Assembly (NCBI GenBank): GCA_964008075.1
Contig: CAXGAP010000044.1
Location: 1 to 7,434, forward strand
Direction: 5' to 3'
Length of the DNA stretch: 7,434 nucleotides
DNA from: UBA724 sp964008075
GTDB lineage: Bacteria; Bacteroidota; Bacteroidia; Flavobacteriales; Flavobacteriaceae
A program made the position numbers and the translations under genes. The notes beneath the pieces were generated by a model. The model made no database searches. It saw nothing but the letters and a program-made list of their open reading frames with translations, and was not told where the DNA came from. Shown here piece by piece: positions 1 through 7,117 of this stretch (its first letter is position 1; every line of letters starts with the position of its first letter).

Positions 1-452
1 TCAAAGTCAACGTCATATTGTTGTCCCTTACATACAAGTAGTGCTGTTTCACTGAGCAACTTTGTCAATTGTGAAAAGAGAGTATCCTCATAGTGGTTAA
101 GCTGTTGATAGGCAATCACAAGAAGCGCATCTCCTGAAAGAATACCAGTATTGACATCCCATTTTTGATGCACTGTCTGCTGACCTCTACGCAGACTTGC
201 TTCGTCCATAATATCATCGTGAAGCAAAGTAAAATTGTGAAACAACTCCACAGCAGTCGCTGCGTCTAGGGCTGATGAAGGATTTTTTCCCACAGCATCG
301 CAAGCCATAAGTGCCAATACAGGTCGTATTCGCTTACCCCCGAGTTTCAGTATATAAGAAATTGGGTCATAAAGCCCCAAAGGCTCATTTTCAAATGCCA
401 TGGATTGTAAATGAGTGGAAAACAATTCTTGATACGCTTGGACTGAACGCAT
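1..452 (-). CDS. Trans-polyprenyl (probably short-chain, GGPP-type) diphosphate synthase, C-terminus cut by window edge
   Basis: Cytoplasmic prenyltransferase that condenses isopentenyl diphosphate with an allylic diphosphate to build isoprenoid precursors. The 150 visible codons cover the N-terminal half of a family that is usually about 320 residues. Visible motifs are the substrate-binding GGKRIRP (residues 38-44), the first aspartate-rich Mg-binding motif DDIMD (79-83), the following LRRG (87-90), and GQQYDVDF (143-150) at the edge. The second DDxxD motif lies outside the window. The first aspartate motif has no two-residue insertion, unlike E. coli FPP synthase. Position -5 before it is Phe74, an aromatic residue that limits chain length in archaeal GGPP synthase; long-chain IspB has Ala there. 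I therefore infer a short product such as GGPP, but the exact length is uncertain. The ATG at 452 is a good start: the motifs sit at normal distances and a promoter lies just upstream. It is divergent from the efflux operon, with no evident functional link. Confidence 0.93.
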   Translation of the reverse strand, partial: MRSVQAYQELFSTHLQSMAFENEPLGLYDPISYILKLGGKRIRPVLALMACDAVGKNPSSALDAATAVELFHNFTLLHDDIMDEASLRRGQQTVHQKWDVNTGILSGDALLVIAYQQLNHYEDTLFSQLTKLLSETALLVCKGQQYDVDF

Positions 453-469
453 GAATTTTAAAATTTTAA

Positions 470-500
470 CAAAAGTACAACTACGCAAAAGAAGTCTAAA
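470..500 (-). promoter_or_regulatory. Bacteroidota-type promoter for the polyprenyl synthase gene
   Basis: On the minus strand TACTTTTG (477 down to 470) matches the Bacteroidota -7 consensus TAnnTTTG exactly. Nineteen bases upstream is TTTA (500 down to 497), one mismatch from the TTTG/TTG -33 element. The -7 box ends 17 bases before the start codon at 452, leaving a short AT-rich leader without a Shine-Dalgarno site. The match is by eye; the -33 half is imperfect. Confidence 0.6.
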
Positions 501-504
501 ATCA

Positions 505-516
505 TTTTCATGAAAA
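505..516. repeat. Perfect 12-base palindrome TTTTCATGAAAA in the divergent intergenic region
   Basis: The two 6-base halves are exact reverse complements with no spacer. The palindrome lies just upstream of the -33 region of the leftward promoter (497-500) and 4 bases from the larger inverted repeat at 520-549. It may be a protein-binding site, either for the adjacent TetR-type regulator or for an unrelated factor. Its composition is AT-rich, so chance occurrence is possible. Confidence 0.4.
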
Positions 517-519
517 CGC

Positions 520-549
520 AGGAAACTTTTTTTGTTTTTTGAGTTTCCT
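520..549. promoter_or_regulatory. Candidate TetR-family operator: 8+8 inverted repeat straddling the -33 box
   Basis: AGGAAACT (520-527) and AGTTTCCT (542-549) are perfect reverse complements separated by 14 bases that are almost all T. Arm centres are 22 bases apart, about two helical turns, so both arms face the same side of the DNA. The -33 element (531-534) sits inside the spacer and the right arm fills most of the gap to the -7 box, so a bound dimer would block RNA polymerase. Position and symmetry suggest autorepression by the regulator encoded directly downstream; binding itself is inferred. Confidence 0.5.
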
Positions 550-561
550 TGTATATATTTG
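531..561 (+). promoter_or_regulatory. Bacteroidota-type promoter of the efflux operon
   Basis: TTTG (531-534), exactly 19 bases, then TATATTTG (554-561) is a full match to the Bacteroidota housekeeping consensus TTG-N19-TAnnTTTG. Only 7 bases separate the -7 box from the ATG at 569, so the transcript would start roughly at 565-569 and be leaderless or nearly so. No comparable promoter was seen in the gene junctions further down, so this one probably drives all four genes. Confidence 0.75.
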
Positions 562-568
562 CCCCGCT

Positions 569-1186
569 ATGAAGTCAATTGACATAGAGAAATCTATCGT
601 TGTTGCATCCACTGATTTGTTTTTAGAATATGGATTTAAAACAGTCACGATGGATGATATTGCCCTGAATATGAAAATTTCTAAGAAAACCATTTATAAT
701 TTTTTCAGCAATAAAGAAGCTTTGATTCAGAAGGTTGTGTTTTCGATGCACAACTATATTACAACCAAGCTCGAGGAAATTCGTAATCAAGCAAGCAATC
801 CAATTTCTGAACTATACGAAATCAAAATGTTCATCATGCATCAATTGAAGGGCGAAAAAACATCCCCTCTACATCAATTGAGAAAATATTATCCAATCAT
901 TCATGACGAACTCCAAAAAAAACAATTTGATTTTATGACAACATCTGTGCGAAAGAGTTTGAAAAAAGGGGTTAAAATGAAACTTTTTCGTCCGTCTATC
1001 GATGTTGACTTTATTTCTCGAATGTATTTTAACGGCATGACTGGCATCAAAAATGCAGAACTGTTTCCCACAGAAAAATATAGCCCCGGACAGCTTATGG
1101 AAAGTTACTTAGATTATCACTTACGTGCCATCGTTACAGATAAAGGCATGACATATTTATCCTCATATATTAAACCAAAATCATGA
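569..1186 (+). CDS. TetR/AcrR-family transcriptional regulator of the efflux operon
   Basis: DNA-binding one-component repressor of 205 residues, a normal size for the family. The N-terminal domain (about 5-52) contains the helix-turn-helix: TVTMDDIA (25-32), a turn, then the recognition helix ISKKTIYNFF (37-46), followed by the hallmark SNKEALI (47-53). Residues 55-205 form a helical ligand-binding and dimer domain that is variable in this family, so the ligand cannot be named. The frame stays open upstream to a TTG at 539, but that codon lies inside the promoter; the ATG at 569 gives the usual N-terminus (MKSIDIEKSIVVAST) and is preferred. The gene is first in the operon. Its stop overlaps the start of the next gene (ATGA, 1183-1186), implying translational coupling. 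It probably represses itself and the pump through the inverted repeat at 520-549. It could instead be an activator, which is rare in the family. Confidence 0.93.
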   Translation: MKSIDIEKSIVVASTDLFLEYGFKTVTMDDIALNMKISKKTIYNFFSNKEALIQKVVFSMHNYITTKLEEIRNQASNPISELYEIKMFIMHQLKGEKTSPLHQLRKYYPIIHDELQKKQFDFMTTSVRKSLKKGVKMKLFRPSIDVDFISRMYFNGMTGIKNAELFPTEKYSPGQLMESYLDYHLRAIVTDKGMTYLSSYIKPKS

Positions 1187-2526
1187 ATCGTTTATTGATC
1201 CTTATTGTTTCACTCATGTTTATTCCGTTTGGATGGAGTCAACAATCGCTCAGCTTGACAGAGGCAATTATGGAAGGTTTACAAAACAATCGCATCATGG
1301 TCAATGCTGACTATGATATTCAAATTGCGCGTGAACGACAATGGGAAACAATTGCTACTGGTTTACCACAAATCAGTGCCAGTGCCTTCTACAACAAAGA
1401 CCTCGAACAGCGGACATCTATCGTTCCTGGGGCTTATTTTGGTGGAAATCCGGGCGAATATTACCCTGTTAAATTTGGCACCGAACAAAGTGTGGATGCC
1501 GCCGCGCGTTTGGATCAATTGATCTTTGATGGTTCCTATTTGGTTGGTCTTCAGGCATCCAGTGTCTTCCTCAAAATATCTCGACAAAACAAAGTCAAAA
1601 GCGAATTGGAAGTCAAACGACTCGTGACTGATGCTTATATAAATGTTCTTCTTGCAGAGGAACGAAAACGCATCTTGGAAAAAAACCTTGAAAACCTTGA
1701 AGGTACACTGACAGATGTACAAAAAGTATATCAACAAGGTTTGGTCGAAGTCGAGCAGGTGGAACAGTTGGAAATCACAAGTGCTTCCATCCAAAGTTCA
1801 CTCGATTATGTGCTGCGACTTGTTCCCATAACACATCAAATGCTCAACATGACTTTGGGAAGAGATTTAAATGACAATATCAATTTGACAGACACCTTGT
1901 TGGAACTCTGTGTCAAAAGTGAGAATGAGCTGATTTCATCGAATTGGGACCTGAAAAAAAACATCGACTACCAAATTGCTCAAAACAACCTCCGTTCTTC
2001 TGAATTGTTGCTCAAGCTTGAGCGTTTTCGAGCCCTGCCAACCATTTCGGCCTTTATCACAAGTGGGTATGATGGCTTTAATGACGATTTTACTTTTTTT
2101 CAAAAATATCAACAGTGGTATAATCGCTCTGCTATTGGTTTAAGTGTAACTCTTCCCATTTTCACTTCTGGTGCAGGTCAGTCACGAACTGATCAAGCCA
2201 AACTCAATGTTGCCAAGGCCCAGACACAACTCAAACAAATTGAAGAAGACCTTCTATTGCAAAAAGCAAACGCACACAGTCAATTTACCTTGGCTTTGGA
2301 AGCGTTTCTGAGAAGTCAGGAAAGTTTAGAAATCGCCTATAGAATTGAACGCAAAAACAATCTCAAATACAGCGAGGGTGTAAGTGGTAGTTTCGAGCTT
2401 AGACAAGCTCAATTGCAGCTTTACGACCTACAAAACCAACATTTGAATACCATGCGAGATATCATCCAATCAAAAACTGAACTCGATATATTATATCACT
2501 CATCACCTGAAATTGTAAAAAAATGA
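1183..2526 (+). CDS. TolC-family outer-membrane efflux protein
   Basis: Outer-membrane channel component of a tripartite efflux pump, forming a trimeric beta-barrel with a long alpha-helical periplasmic tunnel. The 447-residue length is typical. Residues 1-19 are a signal peptide (basic Asn-Arg start, hydrophobic LLILIVSLMFIPF, cleavage probably between Ser19 and Gln20). The mature protein opens with SLSLTEAI (22-29), the classic start of the first OEP repeat. Long coiled-coil helices lie at about 130-205 and 335-385. The second repeat shows GLSVTLPIFTSG (319-330), matching the family pattern G-x-S-x-x-L-P-I-F, and SGSFELRQAQLQL (401-413), the conserved segment before the last helix. There is no cysteine at the cleavage site, so it is not a lipoprotein, unlike OprM-type relatives. 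The ATG lies inside the regulator's stop (ATGA) and its own TGA overlaps the adaptor's ATG (2523-2526), so production of the pump parts is probably coupled. The transported substrate cannot be read from it. Confidence 0.93.
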   Translation: MNRLLILIVSLMFIPFGWSQQSLSLTEAIMEGLQNNRIMVNADYDIQIARERQWETIATGLPQISASAFYNKDLEQRTSIVPGAYFGGNPGEYYPVKFGTEQSVDAAARLDQLIFDGSYLVGLQASSVFLKISRQNKVKSELEVKRLVTDAYINVLLAEERKRILEKNLENLEGTLTDVQKVYQQGLVEVEQVEQLEITSASIQSSLDYVLRLVPITHQMLNMTLGRDLNDNINLTDTLLELCVKSENELISSNWDLKKNIDYQIAQNNLRSSELLLKLERFRALPTISAFITSGYDGFNDDFTFFQKYQQWYNRSAIGLSVTLPIFTSGAGQSRTDQAKLNVAKAQTQLKQIEEDLLLQKANAHSQFTLALEAFLRSQESLEIAYRIERKNNLKYSEGVSGSFELRQAQLQLYDLQNQHLNTMRDIIQSKTELDILYHSSPEIVKK

Positions 2527-3668
2527 AATACCTAATTCTTTTTCTAGCATGCTTCACCCTTTTTTCTTGTGGAAACGAAGCCGAACCATCAACCCAAGAA
2601 CTCATCGACAGTTCTGATGTTGTTGGCCTGGAACAAAAGCGATCTGGAATGGTCAATCAAATCGAGGGGCTTCGCAACGAACTCGGTTTGGTCACAGCTG
2701 CTCTCAACCGATTGGACACCAGCAAAAAACGAGCACTGGTCTCTGTAGATACTGTTAAGCCCAGCGAATTAAAACATCGTATTTCTTTGCAGTCAATTGT
2801 GAAAACAAATCAAAATATGTTGTTGCAACCCGAATTTATGGGAGCAGTTTCATCCATATCGGTTCGAGAAGGTCAACAGGTGAAAAAAGGTCAAGTACTG
2901 ATGCGCATCGACGATGGTGGACTGAAACAAACCATCCGTTTGCAAAAAGCACAAACCGATTTGGCAAAAACAGTTTTTGAACGTCAAAAGCGACTGTGGA
3001 ACGAACAGATTGGCTCTGAAATTGAGTATCTTCAAGCCAAAACCAACTATGAAAGCCAACGCAGTCAGTTGGGACAACTGAACGATCAACTAGAAAAAGC
3101 GATTGTGCGCGCTCCCTTTTCTGGAAAAATTGATCACATCATGGTTGACGTCGGTCAGGTCGTCAGCCCTGGAACTATGCCGCTCATTCGGCTAGTGAGC
3201 ACCAAAGAAATGTATGTGGAAGCAGATGTGCCCGAACGCTACTTGCCAACGGTGTCGAAAGGAACTCCAGCCCTTGTAGAAATTCCTGTTCTCAATACCT
3301 CTTTTGAGGCAAGTATTTCTCACAGAGCAACACATGTCAGTACTGAAAATAGAACATTCCGTGTGACTGTAGATATTGATCCATTGCAAGAGGTCAATCC
3401 AAACTTGATTAGTACCCTTCATATTTTTGACTACATCAATCCAAAAGCTCTCTTAATCCCTGTGAGTGTTATTTCGGAAAATGCCTCCGGTGATCAGTTT
3501 GTTTTTGCAATTGACAAGTACAATCAAGCACAAAAAGTCTTTATTCAAACTGGCTATGCAGAAAATGGTATGGTTGAAGTGGTTGCGGGTCTAAAAGAAG
3601 GCGGAATCATTATCAGTGAGGGCGCTCGACTTGTGAAAGAAAATCAACCTGTTCAAATCATAAAATAA
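2523..3668 (+). CDS. RND efflux periplasmic adaptor (membrane-fusion protein), lipoprotein
   Basis: Periplasmic adaptor that links the RND permease to the TolC-type duct; 381 residues, normal for the HlyD/AcrA group. Residues 1-15 are a lipoprotein signal ending in lipobox LFSC, with Cys16 as the lipidated residue. Next comes a predicted coiled coil at about 34-68 that classical AcrA lacks. The core follows in normal order: first lipoyl half at 103-131 (REGQQVKKGQVLMRID), alpha-hairpin at about 133-192, second lipoyl half with the signature IVRAPFSGKID (194-204) and VGQVVSPG (210-217), beta-barrel at about 226-305 (YVEADVPERY at 231-240), and membrane-proximal domain at 307-381. The start codon overlaps the stop of the outer-membrane gene and is preceded by an A-run, not a Shine-Dalgarno site. 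The permease gene starts 2 bases after the stop, so adaptor and permease are surely partners. Confidence 0.94.
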   Translation: MKYLILFLACFTLFSCGNEAEPSTQELIDSSDVVGLEQKRSGMVNQIEGLRNELGLVTAALNRLDTSKKRALVSVDTVKPSELKHRISLQSIVKTNQNMLLQPEFMGAVSSISVREGQQVKKGQVLMRIDDGGLKQTIRLQKAQTDLAKTVFERQKRLWNEQIGSEIEYLQAKTNYESQRSQLGQLNDQLEKAIVRAPFSGKIDHIMVDVGQVVSPGTMPLIRLVSTKEMYVEADVPERYLPTVSKGTPALVEIPVLNTSFEASISHRATHVSTENRTFRVTVDIDPLQEVNPNLISTLHIFDYINPKALLIPVSVISENASGDQFVFAIDKYNQAQKVFIQTGYAENGMVEVVAGLKEGGIIISEGARLVKENQPVQIIK

Positions 3669-3670
3669 AG

Positions 3671-6600
3671 ATGGCAAAGACCTCTAATTCCTCCGAAAAA
3701 GAGTTTCTCCTTTCCTCATGGGCGATACGCAACAGCAACACCATGTATGTCTTTATGGTGGTATTGTTGTTTTTGGGTATATCTGCTTATCTGACAATGC
3801 CGCGTGAGAACTTTCCTGAGATTACTGAAACCAATATCTACATCAGCACCCCTTACCCCGGAAACACAGCAGAAGACATAGAACGCTTTGTGACTGATCC
3901 TTTAGAGGAGGCAGTTAAAGGGGTGAGTAATGTAGTAGAAATCACCTCCACATCACAAGACGACTATTCGATGGTTGTGCTAGAGTTTGACGAAGACATC
4001 AACGTTAATCTCGCTAAGCAAAAAGTCAAAGACGAAGTGGATGCTGTTGTGGCAGGTGAGGACTGGCCCACGTTCAATAATGCCAAACTCGAGCCCAATG
4101 TGTTTGACCTCAATTTTGTAGAGGAATTTCCCATTGTCAATGTCACCCTGCAAGGAGACTACACTCTCGATGCATTAAACGATTACGCTGAGCTATTGGA
4201 ACAGCGTATCGAGCGCCTCGATCAAATCAAAGAGGTCGATATTCGAGGTACGCAAGAAAGAGAAGTCGAAGTGGCAGTTGATATCCACAAAATGATGGCA
4301 TCGAAAGTGAGTTTTGGAGATGTCATCCAAGCCATTCGAAACGAAAATTCGACTGTCTCTGCGGGAAGTATTATTTCCAATGACCAACGACGTAACATTC
4401 GTGTGATTGGAGAAATCCAAAACCCCTCAGATTTGGGAGAATTTGTTGTCAAAAACGAACTTGGAGCAATTTACTTAAAAGACATTTCCACCATTCGATT
4501 TAAGGATATGGACGCCACCACCCATGCGCGAGAATTTGGGCAATCTGTAGTGATGTTAGATGTCAAAAAAAGAGGTGGTAAAAACCTGATCCAAGCTGCG
4601 GAAGCCATTCGTAAGATTGTCGATAATGCACGCTCCACCATCATCCCACAAGATGTCGAAGTCGCTATTTCAAACGACACCTCTACTATTACCATTAACC
4701 AAGTCAATGACCTGATAAACAACATCTTGTTTGGTGTTCTTCTGGTTGTAACAGTTCTTACCTTTTTCCTGGGATTTCGTAATGCCTTGTTTGTAGGGTT
4801 TGCCATTCCTATGTCTATGTTTATTTCCTTTTTTATCCTTCAATCTTTGGGGTATACAATGAATACCATGGTTCTCTTTGCCTTAGTAATGGGCTTGGGA
4901 ATGCTGGTTGATAATGGAATTGTGGTTGTTGAAAATGTGTATAGACTTATTGAAAAAGAAGGGATGCCTCGATTTGAAGCTGCTAAAAAAGGAGTGAGTG
5001 AAATTGCCTTTCCCATCATCATTTCAACTGCAACCACTGTTGCAGCTTTTGTGCCTTTAGGCTTTTGGCCAGGAATTATGGGGCAGTTTATGATCTACTT
5101 CCCCATTACACTTTCTGTCGTATTGGGTTCTTCTCTTATAGTTGCCATCTTCTTCAACTCTGTTCTGGTATCCCAATTTATGGATGTAGAAGAAAAAATT
5201 CTATCTCGACAAAAACTCATTCGAATCACGCTCATCCTTGGTGGATTGGGAATCTTAGTCCTCTTTAATGGGGGTGCCATTCGAGGGCTTGGTTCTTTAC
5301 TACTTTTTATTGTTCTGCTTTTTTGGATTTATAAATATGTATTAAAAGACCTGGCCAATCGATTTAGAACTCGATTTTTGGTTTGGCTAGAAATTCGCTA
5401 CGAGCGATTGCTGCGATATGCCATGCGTGGTCGCCGGGCATATGCCTTTGTCTTTGGAACAGTATTGATGCTCATTTTCTCATTTGTTCTTGTTGGAATT
5501 TCACAACCAAAAGTGGAGTTTTTCCCCGACAATCAACCCACACAAATCATCATCTATATCGAATATCCACAAGGGACTGACATCGCCAAAACTGATGAAA
5601 TAACCAAGTCGATTGAGCAGCTGGTCATCAAAACCGTCAACCAACCAAAATATATTGATGATGGTTATAATTTTATGGTCGAATCTTTGGTTTCACAGGT
5701 TGGTGCTGGTGCTGGAAATCCACAAACTGAAGGTGGATCTGAAGCCGAAATGCCTCATCGTGGAAAAATCACTGCAACCATGCGTGAATTCAAATTCCGC
5801 CGTGGTTTATCGAGTGAAAACCTTCGAAGAGAAATCCAACAAGCATTGGCAGGTACCTTTGCAGGGGTTTCCATTTCAGTTGAAAAAGACCAAGCAGGTC
5901 CCCCACTGGGCTATCCAATCAATATCGAAGTAACGGGAGATAATTATGGCGATTTGATAGAGGTCAGTGAGCGAATGCGAAACTTTATCATTAACATGAA
6001 TATTCCAGGAATTGAGGAACTCAAAGTCGATGTCAATCGTAACAAGCCGGGTATGCGCATCGCTGTTGATCGCCAAAAAGCTGGAGAACTTGGAGTTAGC
6101 GCAGGGCAAATAGGATTTCAGCTTCGCCAATCCTTGTTTGGAGAAAAAGCAGGAGTGTATAAAAAAGATGGGGAGGACTACAACATCAATGTGCGTTTTC
6201 AAGAAGAAGATCGCTACAATCAATCTGCTTTATTTAATCAATATATCACCTTTCGAGACATGGCATCTGGACAAATCAAATCGATTCCAGTTGCTGCAGT
6301 CACCGATAGAAAAAACACTTCTGGTTATAGTGCAATTAAGCATCGTAGCCTAGAACGTGTTGTGACTGTTTACTCGGCCATATTGCCTGGTTATAACGCT
6401 GCAGAAATCGTCAATCAAATCAAAACACAAATAGATGCCTTTGAGTTGCCTGCCGATATGCGCTATCGATTTACTGGTGAGATTGAAGAGCAAGAAGAAA
6501 ACATGTCCTTTTTGTCTAGTGCTTTACTTTATGCTTTGTTTTTGATATTAGTCTTACTCGTTTTACAATTCAACTCGGTAAGTAAACCCTTTATAATCTT

Positions 6601-7111
6601 ATTTTCCATATTTATGAGCTTCACAGGGGTCCTTCTCGGTTTGGTGGTTTTCAATATGACTTTTGTCATCATAATGACCATGATGGGGATAATCTCCTTG
6701 GCTGGAATTGTGGTCAACAACAGTGTAGTGCTATTAGACTATACCCAGCTTTTGCTCGACCGAAGACGTGACAAACATGGTCTCGAGTATGATTATCATT
6801 TGGATCGATCCGAAATTTTTAATGCAATTGTGAATGGGGGTAAAGCACGTTTACGCCCTGTGTTGCTGACAGCCATTACAACCGTACTTGGGCTTATTCC
6901 ATTGGCTGTGGGGCTCAACATCAACTTCTTTTCACTATTCACTACTGGAGATCCGCAGATTTATATCGGTGGAGATAATGTGATTTTCTGGGGTCCTCTT
7001 GCATGGACCGTTATTTTCGGACTGACTTTTGCGACCTTTTTGACGCTGGTAATTGTTCCTGTTGCTTTTTATCTCAGCAAAAGGGCCGCTATAAGATTCA
7101 ATAAAGTTTAA
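3671..7111 (+). CDS. RND-family efflux permease (AcrB/SwrC-like), with two extra membrane segments
   Basis: Inner-membrane, proton-driven efflux transporter of 1146 residues; AcrB has 1049. The usual two-fold layout is visible: TM1 at about 24-42, followed by PRENFPEI (44-51) and YPGNTAEDIE (62-71); a large periplasmic domain; TM2-TM6 between about 349 and 502; TM7 at about 590-610; a second periplasmic domain to about 945; and TM8-TM12 at about 948-1136. TM4 carries GMLVDNGIVVVEN (410-422), so the AcrB Asp407/Asp408 pair is Asp414/Asn415. In TM10 the AcrB Lys940 position is Asn1016. Arg1060 and Thr1067 match AcrB Arg971 and Thr978. The central cytoplasmic loop has two added hydrophobic stretches (about 517-533 and 538-557), giving about 14 membrane spans. 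A Gly-rich, probably flexible loop lies at 677-690. The loop between TM11 and TM12 (about 1083-1108) is long. The ATG lies 2 bases after the adaptor's stop. The type is drug/hydrophobe efflux, not obviously heavy-metal; the substrate is unknown. Confidence 0.95.
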   Translation: MAKTSNSSEKEFLLSSWAIRNSNTMYVFMVVLLFLGISAYLTMPRENFPEITETNIYISTPYPGNTAEDIERFVTDPLEEAVKGVSNVVEITSTSQDDYSMVVLEFDEDINVNLAKQKVKDEVDAVVAGEDWPTFNNAKLEPNVFDLNFVEEFPIVNVTLQGDYTLDALNDYAELLEQRIERLDQIKEVDIRGTQEREVEVAVDIHKMMASKVSFGDVIQAIRNENSTVSAGSIISNDQRRNIRVIGEIQNPSDLGEFVVKNELGAIYLKDISTIRFKDMDATTHAREFGQSVVMLDVKKRGGKNLIQAAEAIRKIVDNARSTIIPQDVEVAISNDTSTITINQVNDLINNILFGVLLVVTVLTFFLGFRNALFVGFAIPMSMFISFFILQSLGYTMNTMVLFALVMGLGMLVDNGIVVVENVYRLIEKEGMPRFEAAKKGVSEIAFPIIISTATTVAAFVPLGFWPGIMGQFMIYFPITLSVVLGSSLIVAIFFNSVLVSQFMDVEEKILSRQKLIRITLILGGLGILVLFNGGAIRGLGSLLLFIVLLFWIYKYVLKDLANRFRTRFLVWLEIRYERLLRYAMRGRRAYAFVFGTVLMLIFSFVLVGISQPKVEFFPDNQPTQIIIYIEYPQGTDIAKTDEITKSIEQLVIKTVNQPKYIDDGYNFMVESLVSQVGAGAGNPQTEGGSEAEMPHRGKITATMREFKFRRGLSSENLRREIQQALAGTFAGVSISVEKDQAGPPLGYPINIEVTGDNYGDLIEVSERMRNFIINMNIPGIEELKVDVNRNKPGMRIAVDRQKAGELGVSAGQIGFQLRQSLFGEKAGVYKKDGEDYNINVRFQEEDRYNQSALFNQYITFRDMASGQIKSIPVAAVTDRKNTSGYSAIKHRSLERVVTVYSAILPGYNAAEIVNQIKTQIDAFELPADMRYRFTGEIEEQEENMSFLSSALLYALFLILVLLVLQFNSVSKPFIILFSIFMSFTGVLLGLVVFNMTFVIIMTMMGIISLAGIVVNNSVVLLDYTQLLLDRRRDKHGLEYDYHLDRSEIFNAIVNGGKARLRPVLLTAITTVLGLIPLAVGLNINFFSLFTTGDPQIYIGGDNVIFWGPLAWTVIFGLTFATFLTLVIVPVAFYLSKRAAIRFNKV

Positions 7112-7117
7112 GGAAAA

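Noticed and set aside
539..568. Upstream TTG start giving a 215-residue regulator
   Set aside because: The codons lie across the -7 promoter box and the right arm of the inverted repeat; the ATG at 569 gives the standard TetR N-terminus.
508..693. Minus-strand reading frame of 61 codons over the operon promoter and regulator start
   Set aside because: It overlaps the well-supported regulator and promoter, has low-complexity content, and shows no recognisable domain.
838..883. Repeated CATCAATTGA within the regulator gene
   Set aside because: Both copies encode His-Gln-Leu in helical protein segments; this is ordinary coding coincidence.
1470..1477. TAAATTTG, a possible internal -7 promoter box inside the outer-membrane gene
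   Set aside because: There is no TTG at the required spacing (1448-1450 reads ATC), and such short AT-rich matches are expected by chance.
1363..1794. Minus-strand reading frame of 143 codons inside the outer-membrane gene
   Set aside because: It is fully contained in a clear TolC-family gene. Its translation is rich in Phe, Cys and Tyr in the way antisense frames of such genes are, and it matches no family I recognise.
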